Of a stretch of 64,000 bases of DNA, positions 1 to 10,330 are shown one piece after another. The notes below the pieces were generated by a model that was not told where the DNA came from, ran no database searches, and worked only from the letters and a program-made list of their open reading frames with translations. Source of the stretch: Inia geoffrensis (lineage: Eukaryota > Chordata > Mammalia > Artiodactyla > Iniidae); assembly GCA_036417435.1 (NCBI GenBank), contig CM070901.1, positions 64,042,501 through 64,106,500 on the forward strand, read 5' to 3'. The first letter of the stretch is position 1. Every line of letters begins with the position of its first letter. Both the position numbers and the translations under genes were made by a program.

Positions 1-779
1 CTGAAGGTTACCCCTTCATGGTAGCTAAAGATCAGTCTAAAATTAAGACACCAAACCACAGATCCAAGAAGCTCAGAGAACACCAGGCAGGATAAATACC
101 AAAATACACAGAAACACATACCTAGGCATATCATTCAAACTGCTGAAAGCCAAAGATGGGAGATATTCTTGAAGGCAGCTAAGGAGAAAAGATACACTGC
201 ATTTAGAGGACTGTACATATTAGTTAAAGCAGACTTCTTGTCAGAAACTATTCAAGGCTGAAGATAATGGAGTAGCATTTTTATTTATTCATTTTTTTGT
301 GGTACGTGGGCCTCTCACTGTTGTGGCCTCTCCTGTTGCGGAGCACAGGCTCCGGACGTGCAGGCTCAGCAGCCATGGCTCACGGGCCCAGTCGCTCCAC
401 GGCATGTGGGATCTTCCTGGACTGGGGCACGAAGCCGTGTCCCCTGCAGCGGCAGGAGGGCTCTCAACCACTGTGCCACCAGGGAAGCCCAATGGAGTAG
501 CATTTTTGAAGCACTGAAAGAAAAAAGTTGTCATCCCGGAATTCCATATCCAGCAAAAACATTTTTCAAAACTGAGGGAGAAATAAGAATCTTATAAGAC
601 AAATAAAAACAAAGAATTTACTTCAAGCAGACCTAGAACTACAAGAAATATTAAAAGAAGTTCTTCTGGTATCAATAAAAATGATACCAGACAGAATCTT
701 GGATCTATACAACGAAATGAAGCACTGAAAATGGAATGAATGAAGATAAATTTAAAGGCACTATTACTTTGAATATTTT
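1..779 (+). mobile_element. Old L1-lineage LINE fragment, split by a SINE
   Basis: The text on both sides of the SINE at 283-490 joins into one block that resembles untranslated DNA of old mammalian L1/HAL1-type elements, with phrases such as 'ctcagagaacaccaggcagg' and 'gttcttctggtatc'. No open frame survives. The left end runs off the window. The exact subfamily is not resolved. Confidence 0.55.
283..490 (-). mobile_element. CHR-type tRNA SINE, short form
   Basis: Minus-strand copy: a T-run at the left (the A-tail) and the head 'ccaccagggaagccc' at the right. A perfect 17-bp target-site duplication 'aatggagtagcattttt' flanks it at 266-282 and 491-507. The short form lacks the middle segment present in longer copies. 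The clean duplication points to a fairly recent insertion into the older L1 fragment. Open frames across this and other SINE copies look alike because the repeat is shared; they are not proteins. Confidence 0.95.
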
Positions 780-780
780 T

Positions 781-1450
781 CTACCTTGCTTTCTTTTCTC
801 CTTCTGGGATTCCAATTACATGCATATTAGACTGATATTGTCGCACAGTTCTTGGGTGCTCTCTTCTGTTTTTTTTTTTTTTTTAACCCACTATTTTTCT
901 CTTGGGTTTCAGTTTGTGTTGTTTCTATTGACCTATCTTCAAATTGACTTATTCTTTCCTTGGCTGTTTGAAGTCTGTTGATGAGCCCATTGAAGACATT
1001 TGTTATCTCTGCTACCGTGTTTTTCATTCTAGCATTTCCATTTGATTCTTCCTTATGGTTTCTCTCTCTTTGTAGAAATTACTCATCTCATCATGCATAT
1101 TTCCCACCTTTTCCACTATGGAGAAGAGCCTGTGAGAGTGTGTATAATTCTCCTTTGTCTGTGTTTCCAGGGGCTCTATATTTCTTGTCAGCCTAAACCC
1201 AGCCTTTAGCAAAGTGTTGAAAGTTTTAGTTGAATTATTCTTATCTGGGTCTAGTGGTGTTTGCTCCAAATTATCAAGTGCTTGTGTTTATCTCTTTTGG
1301 GAGATGCCTGTAGTTTACTTAAATTTTGGGTTAGTTGGTCGCCCATCAGTCCCAGCTCTCTGATGGGTTCAAGAAAAGTTGTGGATTTGTAGATTGTCCA
1401 ACATTTTTTTTTTTTTTTTGGTGTAAGGAGTGATTTTTTTCCCCCAGTTT
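781..1450 (-). mobile_element. L1 LINE 5' part with ORF1 remnant
   Basis: On the minus strand this carries the start of an L1 ORF1 (see 827-1269) preceded by 5'UTR-like text up to about 1450. It meets the plus-strand L1 fragment at about 780 in opposite orientation. The order, sense piece then antisense 5' piece, is not what twin-priming inversion would give, so two separate insertions are more likely. T-runs at 869-884 and 1401-1419 lie inside it. Confidence 0.75.
827..1269 (-). pseudogene. Decayed L1 ORF1 (RNA-binding chaperone) fragment
   Basis: Two minus-strand frames, 1269-1024 and 1027-827, together read as the coiled-coil part of L1 ORF1p. The second begins MKNTVAEITNVFNGL and continues with an 'RISQFEDRSIE' stretch typical of the L1 ORF1p coiled coil. 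They are separated by a one-base deletion near 1026, where the upstream frame ends TGA overlapping the next ATG. The intact protein is a trimeric RNA-binding chaperone of the L1 particle. Here only part is left, it is frameshifted, and it ends in a lysine run, so it cannot be functional. Confidence 0.8.
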
Positions 1451-1704
1451 TCTACATCCTAAGTGGGAAGCTTCTTAAAAACATTATCAATTTTTTCCAT
1501 TTTACAAAGGTGTTGAACAGTATTTCCCTTAGTGTCATTCCCAGACCATCTGTATCAGACTGGTAAGTTTATTAAAAATGCTGATTCTGAAACCAAACTC
1601 TAGGCTTATAAATCTGAAAATGTAAAGGGTGTTTATCTTATCAAGTTCCCCAGGTGATGCTTATGCATCTTAAAGTTTGAGTTTGTTGGATTCAAAGTCA
1701 GCAG

Positions 1705-1925
1705 CAAACATTCATTAGCACTTATGATGTACCAGGCCCTTTTTCAAAGACTGTCCTATTTATATCTCACAGTAAACATATGACATGGGCACTTTGATTA
1801 TCCTCTTTCAAGGCCATGCTACTGGGTCTCAAAGAGGTAAATTAACGTGTCCAGGGTAGCACAGCTAGGATGTGGAAGGGGCCAGATTCAAACTCAGATG
1901 GTCTGATTCTAAACCCTAAGATCTT
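1705..1925 (-). mobile_element. MIR SINE
   Basis: Minus-strand MIR: 'atgatgtaccaggccct' at the left (3' part), then the 'caaagaggtaaattaacgtg', 'cacagctagga' and 'attcaaactcagatggtctg' blocks of the tRNA-like core. Divergent and old, with no visible duplication. Confidence 0.75.
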
Positions 1926-2245
1926 TTAAAAATTGAGATATAATTTGCATCTCCATCTTATAAAATGTACAACCAGTGGGTTTTAGTATATTCACAAGAT
2001 TATGTAACCATCACTGCTATCTAATTCTTATTCCACATTTTATTATCATTCCCCCCCCGCCCCCCGCAAAGAAACCCCATACCTACTAGCAGTCATGCCC
2101 CATTTCCCCCTCCCTCCGTCCCTGGCAACTACTAATTTACTTCCTCTCTTTGTGGATTTGTCTATTTGGGACATTTCATGTAAATGCAATCATACAATGT
2201 CTGGCCTTTTGTGTCTGCCTTCTTTCACTTAGTAAAGCCAGATCT
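1926..2245 (-). mobile_element. Old L1 (L1M-type) 3' end
   Basis: Begins 'aaaattgagatataatttgc' and carries 'ttttagtatattcacaagat', 'aaagaaaccccatacc' and 'gacatttcatgtaaatgcaa', which are landmarks of the 3' end of old L1M elements read on the antisense strand. A C-run sits at 2051-2066. Confidence 0.75.
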
Positions 2246-2275
2246 TAACCACTACGTCAGAAACTTAGAAACGGG

Positions 2276-2298
2276 CTTTTTGTCGCTTAGACAAAAAG
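2276..2298. repeat. Perfect 9-bp hairpin
   Basis: CTTTTTGTC (2276-2284) and GACAAAAAG (2290-2298) are perfect reverse complements around a 5-base spacer 'gctta'. It lies about 100 bp upstream of the CpG island. No function is claimed. Confidence 0.6.
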
Positions 2299-2535
2299 GA
2301 CTAACACCTGTCAGCTTGCTAGTGCAGGAGGAGACAGGATAACCATGAAAACAAAGACAAGCATTCCATTCAATGTAATAAAAACTTATTGAAGACCGCG
2401 GGTGTGCCGGGCCACACGGTGTGCCCCTCGAGGGGAGGTTTCGCGCGGGGAGCGGAGTTTCTGGGCTGCGGTGTGGAGTGGGGAGCGGGGGTTCCACTGC
2501 CGGGCTTTGCTCAGGGTGCGATTCTCCATCCTATT

Positions 2536-2543
2536 CCCGCCCC
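2536..2543 (-). promoter_or_regulatory. GC box (Sp1/KLF-type) in CpG island
   Basis: CCCGCCCC on the plus strand, GGGGCGGG on the minus strand, matching the Sp1 consensus core. Such sites are typical of CpG-island promoters, but a single match is weak evidence by itself. Confidence 0.4.
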
Positions 2544-2754
2544 AGGTCCGCCGCGTTCCGGCCGGGCTCCATGCTTCCCGCGGGAGGCCGAGGAGCGGGG
2601 GAAGCTGGCGAGCGGCTGGAAGGGATGGGAGGACACGATGGCCCTCACGGAGCATCGTACCAGCGTGTCTGAGCTCCACGCCTCACAGAGGTGCCAGAGC
2701 TCCCGGAGCAGGCGAACCCGGAACCCGGCCAAAGCGTGGAGGGCCAGCTGGCAG

Positions 2755-2764
2755 AGGGGGCGCT
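2755..2764 (+). promoter_or_regulatory. CTCF-like core motif
   Basis: AGGGGGCGCT matches the conserved core of the CTCF motif exactly. The five bases before it (GGCAG) do not match the usual CCASY flank, so binding is uncertain. Confidence 0.3.
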
Positions 2765-3154
2765 GCTGAGCCCGGACGCCGCAGCGCGGAGCTCGCGGCG
2801 GAAATTAAGGAGGGCTCCCGCGCAATCTCAAATTCACGGAACCTCAAGAGGGGGTGGAGGAGCTGAAGAAGTAATACTTCTTTTAAGGAGGCTTGGGCAG
2901 GCCTTCTCGCGCTGAGCCTTTAGTCCCTGGTGATGTTAGAGCATTGATCGTGGGGCATGGCCAAACGTCAGGTATGTGCCTGAAGCCATGGGTACTTTCC
3001 CTCCAGAAATGACGGTTCGGTGGTGAGCAACCCTTTACAAGGCATTGCAAAAGTTCGTGGATTTGCTTTGTTTACTAAAAGGGGAAGTAAAGTGAGTTTA
3101 AAAAAACACAAAAAACTTATCGAGTACCTCCTATGAGCAAAGCACAGGGCTGGA

Positions 3155-3310
3155 TACTCTTAGTATTGGTGCATATCAGAATTGCCCCTTGAGTGAGATA
3201 AAAATAAATTTCTGGCTTTCACTCCCAGAGATTCTGATTCTGGGGTCTGAACAGGGCCCCATGTCCTATATTTCTAATAGGCATCCTCAGGTGAACATGA
3301 TGTAACTGGT
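3155..3310. mobile_element. MER5-like hAT relic (partial)
   Basis: 'ggtgcatatcagaattgccc', 'cccagagattctgattctgg' and 'ctaataggcatcctcaggtg' match the spacing of MER5A/B, non-autonomous hAT-Charlie elements. Terminal repeats are decayed. Confidence 0.6.
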
Positions 3311-3339
3311 CGGGGAACAGGCTGGCAAGCACAGCTGGA

Positions 3340-3515
3340 GGATGATACTTCTCAACTTTTAATGTGCATATGAATCACCTGAGGATCTGGTTAACATTCA
3401 GAATCTAATTCATCCAGCAGGCCTGGGATGGGGCCAGAGAGTCTGCAGTTCTAATCACGTCCCAGGTGGTGCTGACATGCTCTTCTGGGGACCACCTTTT
3501 GCGTGGCAAGGCTGT
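3340..3515. mobile_element. MER5A-like hAT DNA transposon relic
   Basis: 'acttctcaacttttaatgtg', 'gaatcacctgaggatctgg', 'ggcctgggatggggccagag' and 'cccaggtggtgctgacatgc' follow the MER5A consensus in order. Nearly full length (about 190 bp expected). Confidence 0.8.
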
Positions 3516-5689
3516 AGGGGATATAAGGTCCAGGATAAAAAGCGCTGGTTTCCGCATAAGGAGCTTACTGTGGCCCTCAGAGAGACCTGCATACAGCTGC
3601 CTGTAAGTCAAGGCGAAGTGGACTGTCCCAATAAAGGCCAAAACATGCTATGGTTGGAGAGCCCTCCCACCTGTGCTTCAGTGCATGTTCAAGAGGAGAC
3701 ATCCAGGTAAAATCGTGTATGCAGTATCTGATCAACTGTTTAGCAAGATAGGAAAGTATATTACATATCTGACACATATTTCCATCCCAAATGGTTAATA
3801 TCTTCAGAAAAAATATTGATCCTAAAGAGGTAAGGCCTAATTTTCCAGAACATTCACTGATGTGGAAAACCTCATTTCCTGATAATGCTGGGTAGATCTG
3901 TGTTTTGTAGGGGGCTCCATATGTTGTCGGTGCCCGTGAATTGTTCAGTTTTATTATCCTCATTAACAGGGATAATGCTTTGCTTTTTAACAATCATGAT
4001 CACCATCTGGAGCCTGGAAAACCACAGTTTGAGGCTCACGTAGAAAGAGGAGACCATCCTGACAGGGTCCCAGCCCAATTATTTCCCCACTGCCCCAGCC
4101 CTGTGTTTGTCCAAGTGCTTGGCTGCCAGGCACACGAGAACCATACAGACAGATGTGATGTTAGTTCCCGTTCGAGAGAAAACAGAAACCCAGCAAAACA
4201 GAACATAACTCAGAGAGTGCAGGGAACATTGGTTCTGACTTCACTGTTTAATCTCATTCTATGTGAACAAATATTCATAAAGCAGCTTTCCACGTGTGTT
4301 CCCCTCAGAGCACTGGAGACCCCTAACTTGGCTGTTGGCATGTGACAGGTGGACTGATGTGAGTGTCACTGCTCTCCCAGCTCTTGGGGTGAATTGGGTT
4401 TGAACCCCTGAGCGTCTTCTCTTTGTGCTTCGCAGAGAAAGATTGCCTTGTCAGGAGGAGGTGGATAGACCTCCAAAGCTTCCTGGTAACCATAGCAACC
4501 ACGAACACCTGCCCTGGTGGGTTCCTTAAGGCACCTCTCCAGACCTTTCCCAGAGCGATCTTTTCAAGCTCTCCCAGCCTGTAACAAAGCAGCATTCTGA
4601 GACCATCACAGCCCTAACATGTAGGGGCAGTTCAGAAGTACTGACCTGCCTGCTTTTTCCTGGTACCTAAACAATCATCACCTCACGCGTTTAGCAGAGG
4701 ATCTGGAAGAACTGGGAAAGTGATGAGGGAAACATAAGCCAAAGCCTACTAAAGAAATAAAAGACCTGCTTTAATCACTAAAATCAGGAGAAGATAAAAT
4801 GCTTATGTTCAAGAATCACTCAACCCACTGTAAGAAATTATGCCTAAAAGTTTGCTCAGGGATGGCAGGTAGGCAGTTTAGTCAGAGATAGTTTTCTAGA
4901 GAAGGCAAGTTTCTGAGGGTGGAAAGGGGCAAAGCTTGATGGCGCCGAAAAAAGGAATGTTAATAGTTCCTTCAGGGGGGTTATGTATTTTTCCAGGGGC
5001 ACGGATCGGGGGGAGGGTACCGTGAGGAAGAGTGAATGGAACAGGGCATTGGGCCCAGATGGCTGAGGTTTGCAGCCCTAATCCATCATTAGAAACTCGG
5101 GCCAATCCCAGAGTAGGCAGACAACAAAACAGAAACCAGGCTTCCCCAGGTTCTGTCCTCCCTGCACTTTGCAGCCTTTCTTCCCACCCTGTACCCCCAT
5201 TACCCTCCATGGCAGCCTTTTCCTTGCATGTAACTTCGAAAACAGTGGTGCCTTTCCATCAATTGCTGCCAGATTGAAAAGAGGTCGAGACCTGATGCTG
5301 ACTTTGCATTGATGCTTAAAGCACTATTGGGGATCAGCCAGATCAACTATTTGTGGTTTCCTGACCACTTCTCTGCTGACATGTAAACACAGTGAACATT
5401 TACACTAAAAAAGTGGGAGTATTCTAGCTGACCTTCACCTCCCCCTGCCATCTCCTACACATTCGGGTTTAGCGGTGACCATGGAGCAAACTGTTATGGC
5501 TTAAGTATAAGGAATGTTTAACCACAGAGGGTGTAAATAGTGATGTTTCCAGTCCCCGTTACTGTAAGATGGAAAGGGTAGAAATACGCAGTCTGGTTTG
5601 CACTACTTGTTCTCTGGGGGATGTACACATCACATTAGATCTCCCTCAGTTGCGTTTGGTCCTGATTGTGTGAGATATAATCCTGTCTT
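3516..5689. other. Unassigned, no gene or repeat recognised
   Basis: About 2.2 kb of unique-looking DNA. Open frames (longest about 138 codons, minus strand 3993-3577) have no recognisable domain and no convincing splice context. No CpG enrichment. Confidence 0.5.
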
Positions 5690-5885
5690 CTCTAGGTGGA
5701 AGGGGACTGTGATACTTTCTCATGGATCCTATGTAACTGTTCTGTTACTTATTGGGTGACTTTGAACACTTCACTTAGCATCTCTAGGCCCTGGTTTCCT
5801 CAGCTCTAAAATGAGAGGATTCAGGATGGAGGGAATTAGACTGAATGTTATTAACATCCCTTCTAGTTCTAACCCTCTATGACTT
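5690..5885 (+). mobile_element. MIR SINE
   Basis: 'ttgggtgactttgaacactt', 'tggtttcctcagctctaaaa' and the 'cccttctagttctaaccct' ending follow the MIR core on the plus strand. Old and diverged. Confidence 0.7.
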
Positions 5886-6168
5886 TCTTGGATGCTAGGC
5901 AAGGATCAAGTTCTAATCATAGAAATGCTTGTGAGCCCTTTCAGTCACAGACATTAGCTCCATCCTCTGTTGCTCTGGGTGAAAGGTGATATAAATTCTT
6001 GGTAGGGACCATGGGCACATGTCTAGTTGCATCCCTGGGATGTGCAAGGCCCCAAAGTACCCAAGACATAGCATGAGAGGCAGCAAAGGCGTTCCCTGAG
6101 AGCAAGGATGATTTATACCAGATAAAGTGTAGCTATATAATGGGAAATTTAAAATAACTGTCTTAAAG

Positions 6169-6672
6169 CAGTGGTTCTCCAATGCTTCTGGGCTAGCAAC
6201 ATCATCATCACTTGCGAGCCTATTAGAAATGTAAATTCTTAGGCCTCATGCACACGTGAAGAATCAGAAACCGGGGCCCAGCAATCTATGGTCTAACAAA
6301 CTCTCCAGGTGATTCTGATGCATGCTGGATTTTCAAAAATTAATTAACTGATTAATTAATTAATTAATTGGCTGTGTTGGGTCTTCGCTTCTGTGCGAGG
6401 GCTTTCTCTAGTTGCGGCGAGTGGGGGCCACTCTTGATCGCGGTGCGCGTGCCTCTCGCTGTCGCGGCCTCTCCTGTTGTGGAGCACAGGCTCGAGACAC
6501 GCAGGCTCAGTAGTTGTGGCTCACGGGCCTAGTTGCTCTGCATCATGTGGGATCTTCCCAGACCAGGGCTCGAACCCGTGTCCCCTGAATTGGCAGGCAG
6601 ATTCTCAACCACTGTGCCACCAGGGAAGCCCCTGCATGCTGAATTTTCATAACCCCTGACCTAAACACACAA
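6169..6672. mobile_element. MER5A-like hAT relic, split by a SINE
   Basis: Starts with the MER5 inverted repeat 'cagtggttctcc' and runs 'cacttgcgagcctattag', 'gggcccagcaatctatgg', 'ctccaggtgattctgatgc'. The CHR SINE at 6336-6632 interrupts it and the last bases continue after the SINE. Confidence 0.8.
6336..6632 (-). mobile_element. CHR-type SINE, longer form
   Basis: Minus strand; A-tail seen as a (TTAA)n-like run at about 6338-6370, head 'ccaccagggaagccc' at the right. Flanked by a 17-bp duplication 'tgcatgctggattttca' at 6319-6335 and 6633-6649, with one mismatch. Inserted inside a MER5 element. Confidence 0.95.
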
Positions 6673-7294
6673 GGATGATTCTATCACGGAAAAAGAGGTC
6701 TGGACGAAGGCCACCCTGGGCCGATAGAATGTCACCAGAAACGGAAATTGATCCTCCACCTACTTTCCCAGACTTGGCTCTGAATCCCTTTGGCTTTTCT
6801 TAGAAAATAAATTGCACTCTCCAAGCAAAAATACCCAATGGCCATTATGGATGTTTAGTACTATTTGATCCATCTGCTGAAAAGAATTTGGTTCACCTAT
6901 TGTCATTTTGAACAATGACACCATTGTTGGGCTAAATGCTTGCTAAGGTGAGGTACCACTCACATGGATATAGTCTTTGGTGTGTTTATTTAAAAATTAG
7001 CCTCATTAATTCATGTGTCTTACCAATACAATAATTTTATAAGGCCATATCTTATGATCCTTTAGTATCCCCTTCGTAACAGATTGCTGATCACTGAGTA
7101 GGCTTTCAGTAACCAATGATTGAACTAAACTGATGACTTCATAAGAGACCAAGCCAAGACACAGTTTGGGAAAGGTGAAATCAAGAATCAGACTCTTGTC
7201 TGGATAACTATATCAGTGTAGACAGCAATTCAAGATATTTAGAATATCAAGCATTTGGTTCTCAGTGGTAGATTTTTAAAAAATAATATCTTGG
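6673..7294. other. Unassigned AT-rich DNA
   Basis: No gene, repeat family or island recognised. Only short chance frames. Confidence 0.5.
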
Positions 7295-7430
7295 GTTGTG
7301 TTGATTTGAGCACTGCACTGGGAGCTGAGATCCAAATTTTAGTCCTAGTCTTGCCTCTCGAAGTAGACTAGTCAATTAACTAATTTTGCATCTCATTTTC
7401 CTTGCTTTATAGGGAAGGAGTTTTTATAAA
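7295..7430 (+). mobile_element. MIR SINE, partial
   Basis: 'gagcactgcactgggagctg', 'tagtcttgcctctcg' and 'tctcattttccttgc' follow the MIR core. Diverged, with the 3' end missing. Confidence 0.5.
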
Positions 7431-7949
7431 GACTGGACAAGAGGAGCTTGTCCATGAATCTATCTTTCTGCTCCTGAGGGAATATGTATGCGGGACTTTC
7501 CTTTAGGAGAGAATCCATACATCAGGTACCTATACCCTCAACTCCATACCCCATCAGATGAAACTGCTTTCCATCAGTCTGTGTCTCTGTAGGTGGAAGA
7601 ATCATGGGGTGAGTCTGAGGTCAGAGAATGACACATTGAGTTTTCATTTCTAATCTAACTGAGAAGTCTTGGTGGTTTAGAAAATTGAAATGACTTTCTT
7701 TCATTTTCACATGTAGCTGTGGTTTCCAAGAGAAAATATCAATGTTTCTGACCACTTCTTAATTCACCAAAACTAGAAGGATCACGCCTATTTGCTTTGC
7801 CCCTGTACCATGGAGCAGACTAGAGAAAGCCTGTTGGTGCAAGCAGAAAGTAAAGCCACTTCTCGATCAGACCTCCTGGCTGCCGACAATCAGATCAAAC
7901 CAACAGCCTTTAATGAGCCCCTCCCAGGGATGGTGCAAGGTGCTCCAGA
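7431..7949. other. Unassigned
   Basis: About 500 bp in which I recognise no repeat, gene or regulatory element. Confidence 0.5.
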
Positions 7950-8470
7950 CAATTACGAGGTGGTGTAGCTGACACTGCAGGTGGTCTGCCCAGCATGCAT
8001 TCCTTCTTCTTCCCAACCAACAGAAATGTATCACTGAGAGCAGCAATGTGCCCAGTTAAAAACATTTCCTAGCTTTCCTTGCACCTATGTGTAGCCTGTG
8101 ACCACACTCTAGTCATTGATATCCAACTGTAACCTTTGCATGGATCTCCAGGAGGGCTATTTAAAGATAGCTGATTCAGCTGGGAGTGGTGCCCACTTTA
8201 CCCTTCTTGCTTTTCTCTTTCCTGCTGCCTGGAATTTGAATGTGGTATCTGGAGCTTCAGTGGTCATCCTGGACCATAAGTGTGGAAGCCACACACTGAG
8301 AATGATGGAGCAGGAAGTGGGAAGGAATCCTAGCTCCTGTTGATTTCATATCAATCCTAGCCTGCCTCCACACAGACCTCTTTTAAGTGGGAGGATAACT
8401 TTTTTTCTGTTTAAGTCTCAGTTATTTGGGGCTTTCCATTGTATGCTGCTACATCTAATCCCAGTTGATA
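7950..8470 (+). mobile_element. Possible ancient LTR (MaLR/ERVL-like)
   Basis: The order 'ggagcttcagtggtcatcct', 'ggaccataagtgtgg', 'atgatggagcaggaa' and a tail 'gtttaagtctcagttat' resembles old mammalian LTRs of the ERVL/MaLR class, whose 3' end reads 'gtttaagccactgttatt'. The boundaries and the subfamily are uncertain. No coding remains. Confidence 0.45.
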
Positions 8471-9069
8471 AAGGTGGTCCATGTTCTCAGGAAACTTCAT
8501 GCCTCTGGGTGCAGTGTAGTCTGACACATTCAGGTAAGTTCATGTGGTCCCTACCATAGAGTTTATCAGTCTCTGGGCAGAGTCACAGGGGACTGGAGCT
8601 GATGGCTGGGATTATAAAAAGGCTCAGCAAGTATTCTGATGATTAGGATTTGAGGCATCCTTAGCACACGTGAGATGTTAATAGTGACCTGGTTTAGTTC
8701 CTCCCATCCCACCTGCCCCTCTACATTTTGGGCCCAAATTCAGAATCTGGTACATGTGAAAAGGAGAACTCAGAGCAATCCCAGGGTTTGTTCTGGGACC
8801 TGGAAGGAAACCTTGGACCATGGAATCAACAGCTCTGCTTTAAGCACGAAGTGGAGACAGGATTACATGGGTGATAATCTCTCAGAAGTGACTTTGTACT
8901 TGTTTGGATTTCAACTGCAGAATGTAGCCCAAGGAACTTGGTTCAGACTTGGCTCTTAGGGTCTGAGTGTTCTCTTTGCACATATACAGGAAGTTTTAAT
9001 TAGCTGCAACAGGCTCAACTGAAGTTAACCATGGATCCTAGCTGATAATTCCAACTAAGCATGTGGTTG
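8471..9069. other. Unassigned
   Basis: The frame at 8675-8959 (94 codons) has no recognisable domain and is probably chance. No repeat recognised. Confidence 0.45.
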
Positions 9070-9220
9070 TTTTTTCTTGAATTTACATGCACTGAAATTC
9101 ACCTTTTGGAGTATAAAGTTCTATGGATCATAACACATGATAGAGTCTTATAATGACCACCCTAGATAGGATACAGAACAATTGCAACATCTCAGTGAAT
9201 TCCCTCAGACTACATATAGT
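9070..9220 (-). mobile_element. Old L1M 3' fragment
   Basis: 'gaatttacatgcactgaaat', 'agtataaagttctatgg' and 'taggatacagaacaattgc' resemble the antisense 3' region of old L1 elements. It sits directly before a second, clearer L1M fragment. Confidence 0.45.
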
Positions 9221-9235
9221 TGTTTTTTTTTTTTT

Positions 9236-9960
9236 TTAAAACAGCTTTATTAAGGTATATCACATACCATACATTTAAAGTGTGCAATGTAATGGCTTTT
9301 CACAGATATGTGCAACCATCACTAGTCAATTTTAGAACATTTTCATAACCACAAAGAGACCCCCCCCCACCCTTACCCTTTAGCTATCATCCACCTATCC
9401 TTCCATCTTTCCCAGCCCTAAGCAACCAGTAATCTACTTTCTGTTTCTACAGATTTGCCTGTTCTGGACATTTCATATAAATGGAATCATATGACATGTT
9501 GTCTGCTGTGACTGGCTTCTGTTTTTTAGCATACTGTTTTTAAGGCTTGTCCACGCTGTGACATATATCACTACTTCACTCCTTTTTACGGCCAAATAGC
9601 ATTCCACTGTATGGAAATACCACATTTTGTATATCTATTCATTCACTAGTTAATGGACATTTGGATTTTTTCCACTTTTTGGTTACTGTGAATAGAGCTG
9701 CACTTGTGTATGAGTTTTTATTTGAACACCTGTCTTCAATGCTTTTGGGTAAGTAAGCAGGGCAGGAATTGATGTGTCATACAGTACTTTTATGTTGAAG
9801 TTTTTGAGGAATCACCAAATTGTTTTCCATAGTGGCTGAGCCATTTTACATTCTCACCAGTCATATATGAGAGTACTAATTTGTCCATATCCTCACCAAT
9901 TCTCGTTACTTTCTATTTTTTGCTTATCACTATCCTAGTGGGAATAAAGTTACATGGTAG
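9236..9960 (-). mobile_element. Old L1M 3' end with ORF2 tail remnant
   Basis: Runs 'agctttattaaggtatatca', 'tgtgcaaccatcactag', 'tctggacatttcatataaat', 'gcattccactgtatgg' and 'cattcactagttaatggaca', the antisense of the end of L1 ORF2 plus 3'UTR. It ends near 9960 beside a T-run at 9962-9980. The frames are destroyed. Confidence 0.8.
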
Positions 9961-10114
9961 TGTTTTTTTTTTTTTTTTTTGGCTGTAGTATTCTCATAGC
10001 CTAAGTGGAAATGTGGAAATTTTGGTCCTATTTTTTTGCCTTTAGTTGATCCAAACAACTGAAGTGAAACATAGACTTTTGGAATAAGAGCTATAAAGGG
10101 GGGTTGGCAGAGAA

Positions 10115-10158
10115 AATAAATCAAAAAGATTTGTCTAATAAATCAAAAAGAATTGTCT
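10115..10158. repeat. 22-bp tandem duplication
   Basis: Two head-to-tail copies of a 22-bp unit beginning 'aataaatcaaaaag' at 10115-10136 and 10137-10158, differing by one base. A third partial start 'aataaa' follows. Confidence 0.8.
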
Positions 10159-10194
10159 AATAAACACAATATGAGGAAGAGCAAAATGTTATGA

Positions 10195-10330
10195 AAATCA
10201 TGGGTCCAGTGTACACTTTAGTCAATACATATTACTTGTTACTATTGTGTGCCAGGCTCTGTGCTAGGTAGTGCAGGCTTAAAACTAGTTAAACAGGAAT
10301 AGAGCCTGCTTACTGAATGGAGGGGGTACA
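10195..10330 (-). mobile_element. L2 LINE 3' end
   Basis: 'gtcaatacatattacttgtt' then 'tgtgtgccaggctctgtgct' is the antisense L2 3' end. Diverged. Confidence 0.6.

Larger units (their letters stand above)
2395..2912. promoter_or_regulatory. Isolated CpG island
   Basis: A hand count gives about 49 CpG dinucleotides in about 515 bp, roughly one per 10-11 bp, whereas neighbouring DNA has one only every few hundred. The edges are sharp: AT-rich DNA ends at 'cttattgaagaccgcg' and resumes after 'cttctcgcgctgagcc'. It is not part of any recognised repeat. A GC box lies at 2536-2543 and a CTCF-like core at 2755-2764. Open frames here (for example 2402-2866) are expected from GC-rich DNA, which has few stops. 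An ATG in good initiation context at 2638 opens only 43 codons. It could be the promoter or first exon of an unrecognised transcript on either strand, an orphan island, or part of a GC-rich retrocopy. Confidence 0.75.

Noticed and set aside
2402..2866. 154-codon frame across the CpG island
   Set aside because: GC-rich DNA is poor in stop codons and all three plus frames are open for long stretches; no domain or homologue is recognisable.
3577..3993. 138-codon minus frame in unassigned DNA
   Set aside because: No recognisable domain, no conserved start context, and no splice or promoter support.
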